Shown here piece by piece: positions 19,191-28,140 of a DNA stretch of 64,000 nucleotides (positions are counted from its first letter, which is position 1; every line of letters begins with the position of its first letter). Location: positions 149,364-213,363 of the forward strand of contig CALYLW010000738.1 in assembly GCA_944989445.1 (NCBI GenBank), in the 5' to 3' direction. A model generated the notes under the pieces. It had not been told where the DNA came from. It did no database searches and was given only the letters and a program-made list of their open reading frames with translations. The DNA comes from Ampullaceana balthica (Eukaryota; Mollusca; Gastropoda; Lymnaeidae). A program made the position numbers and the translations under genes.

Positions 19191-22100
19191 TGAAGAAGAT
19201 TGGCCAGCACAACTGATGACTCAATTAACTGGAGAAGCATTTGAAGCTTATAACAGTATAGCCAAAGAAGACAAAAGCATATATAAGAATGTCAAAAAGG
19301 CACTTCTATGTCATTTTGGAAAGTCAGAAAATGATTATAGAAGAGAATTTCATGAAATGAGAATCAAGATGGACAAAGATCCACAGATCATAGTATATGA
19401 AGCACAAGTCAAACTAACAAAATGGCTGGAACTGACAGCAATAGATACGAGCAATCCAAAGGCCATAATAGACATGGTGTTAATTGACAAGTTTTTAGAA
19501 AATGCAACACCAACCCTATTCACATATTTGACTGACAAGAAAGTTCGTACTCAAACAGAGCTAACAAATGCATTACGAACATTCAAAGACTCTCATCCGA
19601 ATGTGGAAATGGATAAGAGACAAGACATATTTGCAGCAATACAAATTAAAAGTCAAGAAAAAAGGCAAGGTATGAGAAACCAGAGTCTGCCAAACCAAGG
19701 CAACAGACAAACTATTTGTTGGTACTGTAACAAGCCAGGACATATGGCGAAGCAGTTTTACCACAATAAAGGACAACCAAATAGGGTGTCACCTAATGGC
19801 AGCCCTATAAGAAAGAAGACAGAAGAAAGGTCAAGACAAGGTCATTTTGAAAGCAAAGGTAGAAGATCATGGAGAGGCAGATACAATCATGACTACAGAT
19901 ACAGAAATCATGATCAGCCCTGGAGAAGGAATGACCACCAAGAGGGAGATAATAAAGGAAAAATGAAACAAGAAGAATCACAATCTAGTAGTACTGTGGC
20001 TACTATCAAGGATCATGGCACACTGAAATGTTACCCAGTGTACATCAATGATCGAAAGTGTATGTGTCTTCGTGACACTGGATGCACAACAATTGTAGTC
20101 CGTGATAAGATGGTGAAAGAAGAAGAGTATGATGGGAAAAAAGACACACTGATAATGGCTGATGGCACAAAGAGAGAGTGTCCAACTGCAATTTTCACCA
20201 TCAACTCACCCTGGTTTCATGGTAAAGTTAGAGCCAGAGTTTTACAAGACGCCATTTGTGATCTTATTATAGGGAACATTGAAGGTGTGGTGGACAATAC
20301 TGATGAAGTATACAAGGCCTGGCATGACAACAACCATCAAGTATGTGCTACTGTACAAACAAGAGCCATCACAAAAAGAAAAGAGATCACAGACATTGAA
20401 GTTGATGAGAAACTTGAAATAGGAAGCCAACTGATGTCCAAACAAGAGTTCAAACAACTACAAGAAGAAGACAATACAATCAGAGAAATAAAAATGAAAC
20501 TTATCAAAGACAATGAAACAGGCCACAACAAAAATTACAAGCTAGATAAAGGCATATTAATAAACATTGCACAGGAAGGTACGTGCAAAAGAGTGGTTCT
20601 TCCCAAAAAGTTACAGGAAACCATTATCAAAATGACACATGACAGTCCTTTAGGTGGACATATGGGCGCCAAGAAAACAATTACTACAATAGCAGAAAAC
20701 TTTTACTGGCCTAAAATGGCAAGGCGGATAAAAGAATACATCAAGGCATGTACAGTGTGTCTACGACATAATCCCAAAGATGGGAGGCACACAGCACCCA
20801 TACAATCATCTGACAAGGCAAACTTTTTATTCGAGAAAATCGCTATAGACCTGATAGGACCATTCAAAAAGATGTCAAAGAAGAAACACATGTATGCTCT
20901 AACCATAGTGGACATAGCCACCAGATGGGGTGAAGCTATCCCACTGAAGCGAATAGATGCAGAAAATATATGCAACGCATTACTCAATGTTTTTAGCAGA
21001 TATGGTTTCCCTCAAACACTTCTGTCGGACAATGGCAGCCAATTCAAGGGTCAGATGACACAAGCCATTATGAAAATGTTAAACATTACACAAGTACACA
21101 GCACAGTGTACCATCCACAGTCAAATGGAGTGATTGAAAGACTAAACAAAACCATCAAGAATATGCTATTAAAGGTGACAGTGGACCATGAGGACAGATG
21201 GCATGAATATTTACCCTTAGTACTGTTTGCGTATAACAGCAGCAAACATGAAAGCACTGGCTTTAGTCCTTTTGAGTTAATGTTTGGCCAAAACCCTGCA
21301 AGTCCCTTAAAGAATTTCAAAGAAAGGCTTATAAGTAAACAAGATGCCATACAGGACAGATATCAGCTGATGTCAGACACTAGAGATAAAATACTTTACA
21401 GTATTGAAGCAGCAAAGCACAGACTAATCAAGCAAAGTACAAGACATAGAGAAATCAAAAATAGACACAGACATTTGAGAACATTTGAGCCTGAACAACA
21501 AGTCCTAATATGCTTACCAAACACAAAGAATGAAATCACATGGGAAGGTCCATACAAAATTGAAGAGAAACTTAGTGATGTCACTTATAGTGTCAATATC
21601 AAAGGACATGTGAAAAAATTACATATTGACAAACTAAGAACATATGATGACAATAAAGAAGGAAAGCAAACTGTTAATGTCATCATCAAGGTAAATGATG
21701 AAAATGACAATACAATGAAAATGAACAGTCTTGACAGTGAAAAAATATCATCTGACATACCAGATAATACGAAACACAGAGTGATCAAAAATTTTCAAAA
21801 ATACAAAGGTGTCATAACAAAAGAAACAGGCAACACAAAAACTGTGACTCACAAGATACAAGTTTTGGAACATGAACCCTTCAAGACCAAAGTATACCCT
21901 ATTCCAATGGCACATAGAGACACAGTAAGGCAAGAAATTGACTACCTACTTAAAGAAAACAAAATAAGAAAAGCAGTTGAAGCTAACTATACCTCACCAA
22001 CTGTCATAGTAAAAAAGAAGAATGGAAAGATTCGACTGTGCTGTGACTACAGACAGTTGAATAATATTACCAAATTGGACCATGAACCTATTGGAGACCC

Positions 22101-23151
22101 AAGAGACATTATAGACATAATTGGTACTTTCAGAATATTCACTACATTTGACTTAAACAGAGGTTTTTGGCAGATTAACATGGATCCTGATTCTATAAAA
22201 TACACTGCATTCATAGCCATGGATGAGGTGTATGAATGGTTAGTAATGCCATTTGGACTGGTCAACAGTACGGCCACTTTTAGCAGATTTATGAAAGTGA
22301 TGCTAAAAGGAATTCCAAATGTAGTACATTATGTCGACGATATATGCATCCACACTAAAGATTGGGAATCACATATCCATACACTTGAAGCTGTACTGGA
22401 TAGACTCAAGAAACATAATGTGACAATCTCACCAGAAAAGATCAACATTGGAAAGAAGTATATAGATTTTTTGGGATACAGAATAGGAGGCGGTGCAGTC
22501 ACTCCCACTGCAGAAAATGAAAACAAGATATTTAATCTGTCTGTCCCAAAATCTAAAAAACAAGTGCAAGACCTGCTGGGACTATGTAACTTTTACAGAC
22601 CTTTTATTGCAAATTATGCAGAAATAGTTCATCCACTAACACAAGTTACAAAAACCAAAGATATTAGAAAATTTCAATTTCCAGGAGATTGCCTCAACGC
22701 ATTAGAGAACATTCAGGAGGCATTCAGGAAGAAACCCATCTTGGTTACACCTCAATGGGACAAACCTTTCATTGTTTCTACCGATGCATCGTCCATTGCA
22801 TTAGGAACGTGCCTCATGCAAGAACATGATGGTATCCTACATCCTATACAGTATCTTAGCAGAAACTTGACCAAAACAGAGTGTAACTACAGCACCATAG
22901 AGAGAGAATGTCTAGCCATAGTGTGGGCTCTACAAAAACTTCAAAAATACCTTCTAGGTAGAACATTCACTCTCCTAACAGACCACAAACCACTTGTGGC
23001 ATTCAACAAGAAGAAGATCAGCAACGCCAAAGTGAATCGTTGGGCTATGCTATTAGCCGACTACAAATTTGACATTAAACCTGTGAAGGGAAAGGACAAT
23101 GTGGTTGCAGACATATTAAGTAGAATGACAATAAATAAAGACACTCTGTGA
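19117..23151 (+). CDS. pol: gypsy Gag core and Pol polyprotein (PR-INT-RT-RNase H)
   Basis: 1,344 codons; the nominal ATG lies within the overlap with gag. Gag core occupies residues 8-190. A CCHC-type zinc knuckle is at C201, C204, H209, but the fourth ligand is F214. The aspartic protease motif is DTGC at 320-323. The integrase zinc domain is H508, H515, C545, C548. The catalytic triad is D578, D638, E674 (35 residues between the last two). A GPY/F-type module follows (G811-P812-Y813 in WEGPYKIEEK). Reverse transcriptase begins near 927, with D1012 in TTFDLNRGFWQ and YVDD at 1072-1075. RNase H residues are D1223, E1262, D1289. The frame ends soon after VVADILSRM. All catalytic residues of INT, RT and RNase H are present, so enzyme function is plausible. 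Products act in cytoplasmic particles (RT, RNase H) and the nucleus (INT). There is no chromodomain and no env. Confidence 0.95.
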   Translation: MIAKKKKMDVYLDYFESIMAMKGYNEEDWPAQLMTQLTGEAFEAYNSIAKEDKSIYKNVKKALLCHFGKSENDYRREFHEMRIKMDKDPQIIVYEAQVKLTKWLELTAIDTSNPKAIIDMVLIDKFLENATPTLFTYLTDKKVRTQTELTNALRTFKDSHPNVEMDKRQDIFAAIQIKSQEKRQGMRNQSLPNQGNRQTICWYCNKPGHMAKQFYHNKGQPNRVSPNGSPIRKKTEERSRQGHFESKGRRSWRGRYNHDYRYRNHDQPWRRNDHQEGDNKGKMKQEESQSSSTVATIKDHGTLKCYPVYINDRKCMCLRDTGCTTIVVRDKMVKEEEYDGKKDTLIMADGTKRECPTAIFTINSPWFHGKVRARVLQDAICDLIIGNIEGVVDNTDEVYKAWHDNNHQVCATVQTRAITKRKEITDIEVDEKLEIGSQLMSKQEFKQLQEEDNTIREIKMKLIKDNETGHNKNYKLDKGILINIAQEGTCKRVVLPKKLQETIIKMTHDSPLGGHMGAKKTITTIAENFYWPKMARRIKEYIKACTVCLRHNPKDGRHTAPIQSSDKANFLFEKIAIDLIGPFKKMSKKKHMYALTIVDIATRWGEAIPLKRIDAENICNALLNVFSRYGFPQTLLSDNGSQFKGQMTQAIMKMLNITQVHSTVYHPQSNGVIERLNKTIKNMLLKVTVDHEDRWHEYLPLVLFAYNSSKHESTGFSPFELMFGQNPASPLKNFKERLISKQDAIQDRYQLMSDTRDKILYSIEAAKHRLIKQSTRHREIKNRHRHLRTFEPEQQVLICLPNTKNEITWEGPYKIEEKLSDVTYSVNIKGHVKKLHIDKLRTYDDNKEGKQTVNVIIKVNDENDNTMKMNSLDSEKISSDIPDNTKHRVIKNFQKYKGVITKETGNTKTVTHKIQVLEHEPFKTKVYPIPMAHRDTVRQEIDYLLKENKIRKAVEANYTSPTVIVKKKNGKIRLCCDYRQLNNITKLDHEPIGDPRDIIDIIGTFRIFTTFDLNRGFWQINMDPDSIKYTAFIAMDEVYEWLVMPFGLVNSTATFSRFMKVMLKGIPNVVHYVDDICIHTKDWESHIHTLEAVLDRLKKHNVTISPEKINIGKKYIDFLGYRIGGGAVTPTAENENKIFNLSVPKSKKQVQDLLGLCNFYRPFIANYAEIVHPLTQVTKTKDIRKFQFPGDCLNALENIQEAFRKKPILVTPQWDKPFIVSTDASSIALGTCLMQEHDGILHPIQYLSRNLTKTECNYSTIERECLAIVWALQKLQKYLLGRTFTLLTDHKPLVAFNKKKISNAKVNRWAMLLADYKFDIKPVKGKDNVVADILSRMTINKDTL

Positions 23152-23740
23152 ACTCCTAACTGATAAAACCAGAGACTATTAAAAAGACATTCTGTGAATT
23201 ACTAAATGGTAAAATAAGAGACTGTTTTAACATTAGTCTGTGAATTCCTAAAGGATACAAACAGAGACTGTAATTATATTAATATTTTTATTTGTTGAAC
23301 AATGGACAAGGAACAGTGTTTGAATTCCACTGGATTATTAGTTAATTTTAATAATATTGAGTGTTTAAATATTTTAGTTACACAAAATTACAGATGTGTT
23401 AAAATTTTCAGTTTCCATTTTTTCAGTACAGATAAGACTGTTGCAGTTCTACAAAGTTTTTCTCATTATTTCTTATGTTTAGACTGATGCAGTCCTACAG
23501 ATTTTTTCTCATTATTTCTTATGTTTAGACTGATGCAGTCCTACAGATTTTTTCTCATTATTTCTTATGTTTAGACTGATGCAGTCCTACAGATTTTTTC
23601 TTATTGATTCTATATCCAGAAGTTGTATGTAAGAAAATGAATGTTCATTGATGATAAATATTTGAAATTTGAATATAGATATAGATTGATTTGATTTTAT
23701 GAAGACCAAAAATGTTGTATTTCATAAACATTTTTTTTTG
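23152..23740 (+). repeat. gypsy 3' untranslated region with two short tandem arrays
   Basis: 23148-23275 holds three copies of a unit of about 45-50 bp beginning ctgtgaattcctaa and containing agagact. About 23428-23605 holds roughly three and a half copies of a 46-bp unit (gactgatgcagtcctacaga, then an ttttttctcattatttctta part); the last copies are nearly identical. Neither array is coding. Confidence 0.85.
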
Positions 23741-23755
23741 AAGGATGGGGGTGAA
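23741..23755 (+). promoter_or_regulatory. polypurine tract
   Basis: aaggatgggggtgaa lies immediately before the 3' LTR. A purine-rich run abutting the LTR is the plus-strand primer site in LTR elements. Confidence 0.75.
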
Positions 23756-24063
23756 TGTCACATCTGATTAACATAATTTTGTGACGTAAGGTCACATGTA
23801 TGGTGGACGCGGGAAGAAAGGAGCATTTCTATTGGTTGAAAGTGTTGGGCGAGCAGTTGTGTGTAGACTTCCGACGAGGGAAGGTTGTATCGTGTATACT
23901 TAAGATTTCCACGTCATATTACCTCAAATGATTCTTATGTGTACAATATATATATATATTAAAGTTGTTTTGGATAAATGAATTCGTCAGTGAATTATTG
24001 TGCACAAGATTAATTACTGTGAGAACGCCTACATAAAAAGAGTTACAAAGTAACATCGTTACA
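23756..24063 (+). repeat. 3' LTR
   Basis: 308 bp, apparently identical to 17466-17773 and followed by the gcatg target duplication. Confidence 0.95.
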
Positions 24064-24870
24064 GCATGCGAGCCTCATCAAGCGGGCATCGCCATAGAGG
24101 TACTCTTCTGCAGGTACCGTTACTTCTCCTTCCAAATCCCCGCACAGCCCGGGGCACTCTTCGAGCACGTGGGCCACCGTCTCCTCCGGGTGGCCACACA
24201 GCCGACAGGCCAGTTCCCTTTTAGTGTTGAATTTGTACAAGTAGCTTCGTATGGGACAATGTTCAGTTCTCATTCTGGTTATGAGCGTCTGATTGTTACG
24301 TCCAATTTCCCACCAGGAGTCGCTTTTGTTCGGTCGCGGCATGTACTGGAATACTTTTCTGGCCGTGCTTCCAGACGCCCATGCCTTGAAGCCATTTCTC
24401 CCGGAAATGGTCTTCGAGCCACGATCTGACCCCCAGCTGGGTCATCCGGCGATCAGGTTGGGGCTGAGCTGAACCTTATCTCGCTAACTTATCGACACTG
24501 TCTGAATGAGGCTCGCCACTGTGCCCAGTGATGTACTGAAGGACTACTTTTCCGCCTCGGGCTAGGATTTCACCTACTGTTTCCAAAATGACACTGACCA
24601 TTTTCGTCTCCAGAGAGGATCGACCCACAGTCTCGAGCGAAAACCGTGAGTCTATGAAGACTACGACGGTCGGGAAAACCTTTCTTCTTGCTAGACGTTG
24701 GCGCACTTCCTTCAAACCCCTGCAGATCGCCTCCAGTTCCGCATCGTGACTACTGTATGCGGCTCCGCACGGCCCTGACAGTTCAATACTGTCAGGTTCA
24801 GGTTGGGGGTATTGAATCAGTACTCCGTATCCACTTCTACACATAAACAGTAAAATGCACATAAGCTGAA
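24064..24870 (-). pseudogene. RNase H domain and zinc tail of a LINE, right of the gypsy insertion
   Basis: On the minus strand, 24862-24476 reads a LINE-type RNase H: SGYGVLIQYPQ, the Glu region AELEAICRGLKEV, the Asp region VVVFIDSRFSLE, and ITGHSGEPHSDSVDKLAR with the terminal Asp. A frameshift and stops separate it from 24342-24064, which carries RTEHCPIRSYLYKF and a CCHC-like CRLCGHPEETVAHVLEEC tail as found in I-type and related LINEs. The second frame runs straight into the gypsy target site, and the rest is at 17465-17431. The copy is 5'-truncated near 24870, with no RT domain left. It is a separate family from the EN-RT LINEs here, which lack RNase H. Confidence 0.88.
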
Positions 24871-25377
24871 AGCAAGAGTCTAATTGTCACGCTAATTTAC
24901 GAAATACATGAAATATAGACCTTTTTCTCTTCAAATCATTCCCAGAATTTTACAAATTTCAAGTCGTGTTCCAGTAGTGTATTGCGTTGCTGTAGTGCAG
25001 TGGTTCCCAAAGTGGTCCGTAGGACCCCCTGTGGTCTGCGGTACCCTTTAGGGGGTCCGTGGAAAATTAAAATTGATTTTTGGGGTCCCTGAACATTGTC
25101 AGAGGGTCCGCGAAAGGTTTAACATCAAATAATAAAATTGATACATTTTTATTATTATTGAAATTAAAATAAATAATAATAAATAAAATAGTATGTGAAT
25201 GCCTTTTCTACTAATTAAATACCATCTTAGGTACTATCCTTTATGGATATGTCGGGAAGTTAAATTTATCTAAATTGTATCCTATCATCAAATAATGTTT
25301 TCAAGAGGGCTTTACTGTAGCATTCCATTGAAAACGTTAATAATTCTTAACAGTGGTCTATTACATCAGATAAGAGA

Positions 25378-26038
25378 ATGAGTGAGCCCAAGGCTGGATT
25401 TAGACTTGATGGGGCCCTAAGCTATTTAAGGCTTTTTGAAGTATAGATATTCTATATCAGTGACAAATATGTAAACAAAATTCCGGGGGCCCCCGAAGAA
25501 GGCAGGGGCCCTAAGTTATAGCTTGTTTAGCAAATAGGTAAATCCAGCACTGAGTGAGCCGAAGAAACAATGCCGACAATACAGTGTTATTGAATATTTG
25601 AAGTATGGCTAAATGTTTGGAAACAGATACGAAAGGTGAAACGTTATGTACTGAATTTTAAAAAAATGTTTGAAGTTAAAGCAATACTATTGACTTTCTG
25701 GCATACTTAAAAAATTATGTGCCCAATGTATTTTCAGTAAATTGAGTCATTCATCAACATCATATATTCAAAAAATATCTTAGTGAAAGTTTGCATGGAT
25801 CACTACATTATGTCATTAGAGCATTTAATAAAATCAAAAGGAATGCCTTGATGAGAGATTATTTGCTCACTATGGTTTGGAAAATGAAGAAGACTATAAT
25901 GGATTATTTATTCACACAGAAGTACGCTGGTTATCAACACGTACATATTTAAATCGATTTTATGCTCTCCTTGGTTCAGTGTCCGAATTCCGGGAAAACA
26001 AAGACAATGATCTGCAACACAATAAACTAAACAAATGA
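25378..26038 (+). pseudogene. hAT-A transposase, N-terminal and central pieces (split)
   Basis: The ATG at 25378-25380 is followed at once by a MITE (25389-25552). Skipping it, the frame reads MSEPKKQCRQYSVIEYLKYG, a typical start for this hAT group. Stops follow and most of the N-terminal half is missing. From about 25790 the central domain resumes (SLHYVIRAFNKIKRNAL), then after a one-base shift ERLFAHYGLENEEDYN and the hallmark HTEVRWLSTRTYLNRFYALL, to a stop at 26036-26038. HTEVRWLS is strongly conserved in ZBED5-like hAT transposases. The gene lacks the BED finger and the first catalytic Asp region, so it is dead. Confidence 0.85.
25389..25552. mobile_element. 164-bp hAT-type MITE
   Basis: Ends caaggctggattta and taaatccagcactg form imperfect inverted repeats. 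The exact 8-bp duplication agtgagcc flanks it (25381-25388 and 25553-25560). The interior is GC-rich near each end (ggggccctaag on the left; ggggccctaagttata on the right side), and it is non-coding. Confidence 0.93.
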
Positions 26039-26052
26039 CATATCCTTTATGA

Positions 26053-26472
26053 ATGATTTATTTACCCAACTTTAACGAAACTAATTTGAAACTAGAACTA
26101 CTACAAGGTAACCAATTAAATTTAATCAAAACTATAAGCGTTATATCTGAGTTTGTTGCAAACCTTTTTCTGTGCAAACAAAACTTAGGAACAGTAGAAT
26201 GTTCTCAGTTTTCAAATCTTTTGAAATTGCAAAATAGAGATAAAGATTTGCTGGCTTACTATCAAAACTTAACGGCTCTTCATGCAGACCTCAGACCTGA
26301 ACCAAAGATTTGTAGGCATTCGTCACTATTGGATATTTCCGAATGGCAGTTGAACTCTTTAGCGCATGGACAAACTCAGGTCCAAAACAAAGACGAATAC
26401 ATACTAATACAGAAGCAGCTAATTGAAATATCCACAAATGAGGAAATAAAACCAATGTTTGGACTAGGATAG
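26053..26472 (+). pseudogene. hAT-A transposase, C-terminal piece
   Basis: 139 codons open, starting 14 bases after the previous stop. Sequence such as LQGNQLNLIKTISVISEFVANLFL and IEISTNEEIKPMFG matches the C-terminal half of GTF2IRD2/ZBED5-like hAT transposases, in order after the HTEVRWLS segment. The terminal dimerisation region is absent. A related scrap is at 39325-39430. The next 740 bp to the right end have no coding signal. Confidence 0.8.
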
Positions 26473-27324
26473 CACAAATTCTGGTTAAAAAGTCAGATCC
26501 CAATTTTATATCATGCATTATAGGTTATTGTGCAGAATGTTTTGACTGTTTTACTGTCTTCCTATTTGGTCGAATAAAGATTCAGTTGCGTTATGAACCT
26601 CATCATAAAAACCAATAAAAAACAAAAATAAAAAATATAAACGACTTATAAACGACTAGAAATTGGTGCTCGTGAGGATTTGCGGTTCCTACACACAAAC
26701 ATTGAGTTGGTCATAAATCCTATAAAATAAAAGGCTATGTCCCGTGCGGTCATCGATAGCGATTGGTCCCACAAACACATATGACTCCTACAGCCAATCA
26801 TATTGAACACGTTTACGCGGACGTTCAAAACGAGTTATTTTTGGTGCAGTAATTCTTCCAAGACTATATTTTGAGTTATGCGCGTTGGGATTTATACTCA
26901 AAAAGCTCTGTTTTTACAAGTTATTTATTTTAAGTATAATAAATTGTATTTTTGAAGTGATGCACATGTATGCCGGTCGAGACGGCTGTTAGAGGGGAGT
27001 TACAACATGCCACCGAACGGTGGCGGAACGTCCTTGGACGGGCTTTGTTGCTCGTACACTCATAACATCTCATCACGTTAATCCAAGTTATTAATTATTT
27101 TCAATTTAATCTTAAACAAAAGTGATAATTTCAATAAACACCGTACGTTTCATCAAAATGTTGCTTTTGATATTTTTGTACTATGCATTTATAAAGTGTT
27201 TTTTTCAATTGGGGGTCCGTGGGGAAGTTTTTAGAATAAAACGTCCCGTAGGTAAAAAAAAGTTTGGGAACCACTGCTGTAGTGTGTGGTAATATATTAG
27301 TGTTGTGTAACAGAATTATGTCAT

Positions 27325-28140
27325 TGCAGAAGTGTGTCGTATGGCTGTAGTGAGTAGTGTTACATCAGTGTGTCGTTTGGCTGTAGTGTTTAGTGTTACA
27401 TCAGTGTGTCGTTTGGCTGTAGTGTTTAGTGTTACATCAGTGTGTCGTATGGCTGTAGTGTGCAGAGCTACATCATTGTGTCGTATGGCTGTATTGTGCA
27501 GAGCTACATCAGTGTGTCGTATGGCTGTAGTGTGCAGTGTTACATCAGTGTGTCGTATGGCTCTAGTGTGTAGTGCTACATCAGCGTGTCGTTTGGCTGT
27601 AGTGTTTAGTGTTACATCAGTGTGTCGTATGGCTGTAGTGTGCAGAGCTACATCAGTGTGTCGTATGGCTGTAGTGTGCAGAGCTACATCAGTGTGTCGT
27701 ATGGCTGTAGTGTGCAGAGCTACATCAGTGTGTCGTCTGGCTGTAGTGCGCAGTGCTACATCAGTGTGTCGTATGGCTCTAGTGTGTAGTGCTACATCAG
27801 CGTGTCGTTTGGCTGTAGTGTTTAGTGTTACATCAGTGTGTCGTATGGCTGTAGTGTGCAGAGCTACACCAGTGTGTCGTATGGCTCTAGCGTGTAGTGC
27901 TACATCAGCGTGTCGTTTGGCTGTAGTGTTTAGTGTTACATCAGTGTGTCGTATGGCTGTAGTGTGCAGAGATACATCAGTGTGTCGTATGGCTGTAGTG
28001 TGCAGAGCTACATCAGTGTGTCGTATGGCTGTAGTGTGCAGTGTTACATCAGTGTGTCGTATGGCTCTAGTGTGTAGTGCTACATCAGCGTGTCGTTTGG
28101 CTGTAGTGTTTAGTGTTACATCAGTGTGTCGTTAAGAAGA
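27325..28140. repeat. 36-bp minisatellite (about 22 units)
   Basis: Units of 36 bp based on tgtgtcgtatggctgtagtg and tgcagagctacatcag. Variants are linked (cgtttggctgtagtgtttagtg versus cgtatggctctagtgtgtag) and recur in order, a three- to five-unit higher-order pattern (TTT, GTGCAGAG, CTCTAGTGTGTAG types). Because 36 is a multiple of 3, a frame of 267 codons (27332-28135) stays open with a 12-residue repeat. I do not regard it as a gene: it has no leader, and its codon pattern is fixed by the repeat. Confidence 0.95.

Larger units (their letters stand above)
17466..24063 (+). mobile_element. complete Ty3/gypsy retrotransposon, Gmr1-type domain order
   Basis: 6,598 bp flanked by the 5-bp direct duplication gcatg (17461-17465 and 24064-24068). 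It has two 308-bp LTRs that look identical by eye, each with TGT...ACA ends. A long leader, a gag ORF, a gag-pol ORF offset by one base and a 3' region with short tandem repeats lie between. The pol order is protease, integrase, reverse transcriptase, RNase H, so integrase precedes RT. That order is characteristic of the Gmr1 group of Ty3/gypsy elements (named from an Atlantic cod element) and unlike ordinary gypsy elements. There is no envelope-like ORF after RNase H. Identical LTRs mean a recent insertion. Confidence 0.95.
24998..27276 (+). mobile_element. hAT element A (2,279 bp, defective)
   Basis: Ends are cagtggttcccaaa and tttgggaaccactg (14-bp inverted repeats), flanked by the exact 8-bp duplication ctgtagtg at 24990-24997 and 27277-27284. 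These terminal bases and the duplication length are diagnostic of hAT. Internal coding sequence is of the ZBED5/GTF2IRD2-like hAT group but incomplete and broken. Subterminal ggtccgtgg-type motifs occur at both ends. The right end abuts the degraded edge of the 36-bp minisatellite, whose unit contains ctgtagtg, so the element apparently landed in that repeat. Confidence 0.95.

Noticed and set aside
23152..23755. Envelope-like third ORF in the gypsy element (for example 23302-23487)
   Set aside because: Only 61 codons, with no signal peptide or membrane segment arrangement, and it overlaps short tandem repeats.
27332..28135. A 267-residue repeat protein
   Set aside because: Same reason: a 36-bp minisatellite with a stop-free frame, no leader, and no domain.
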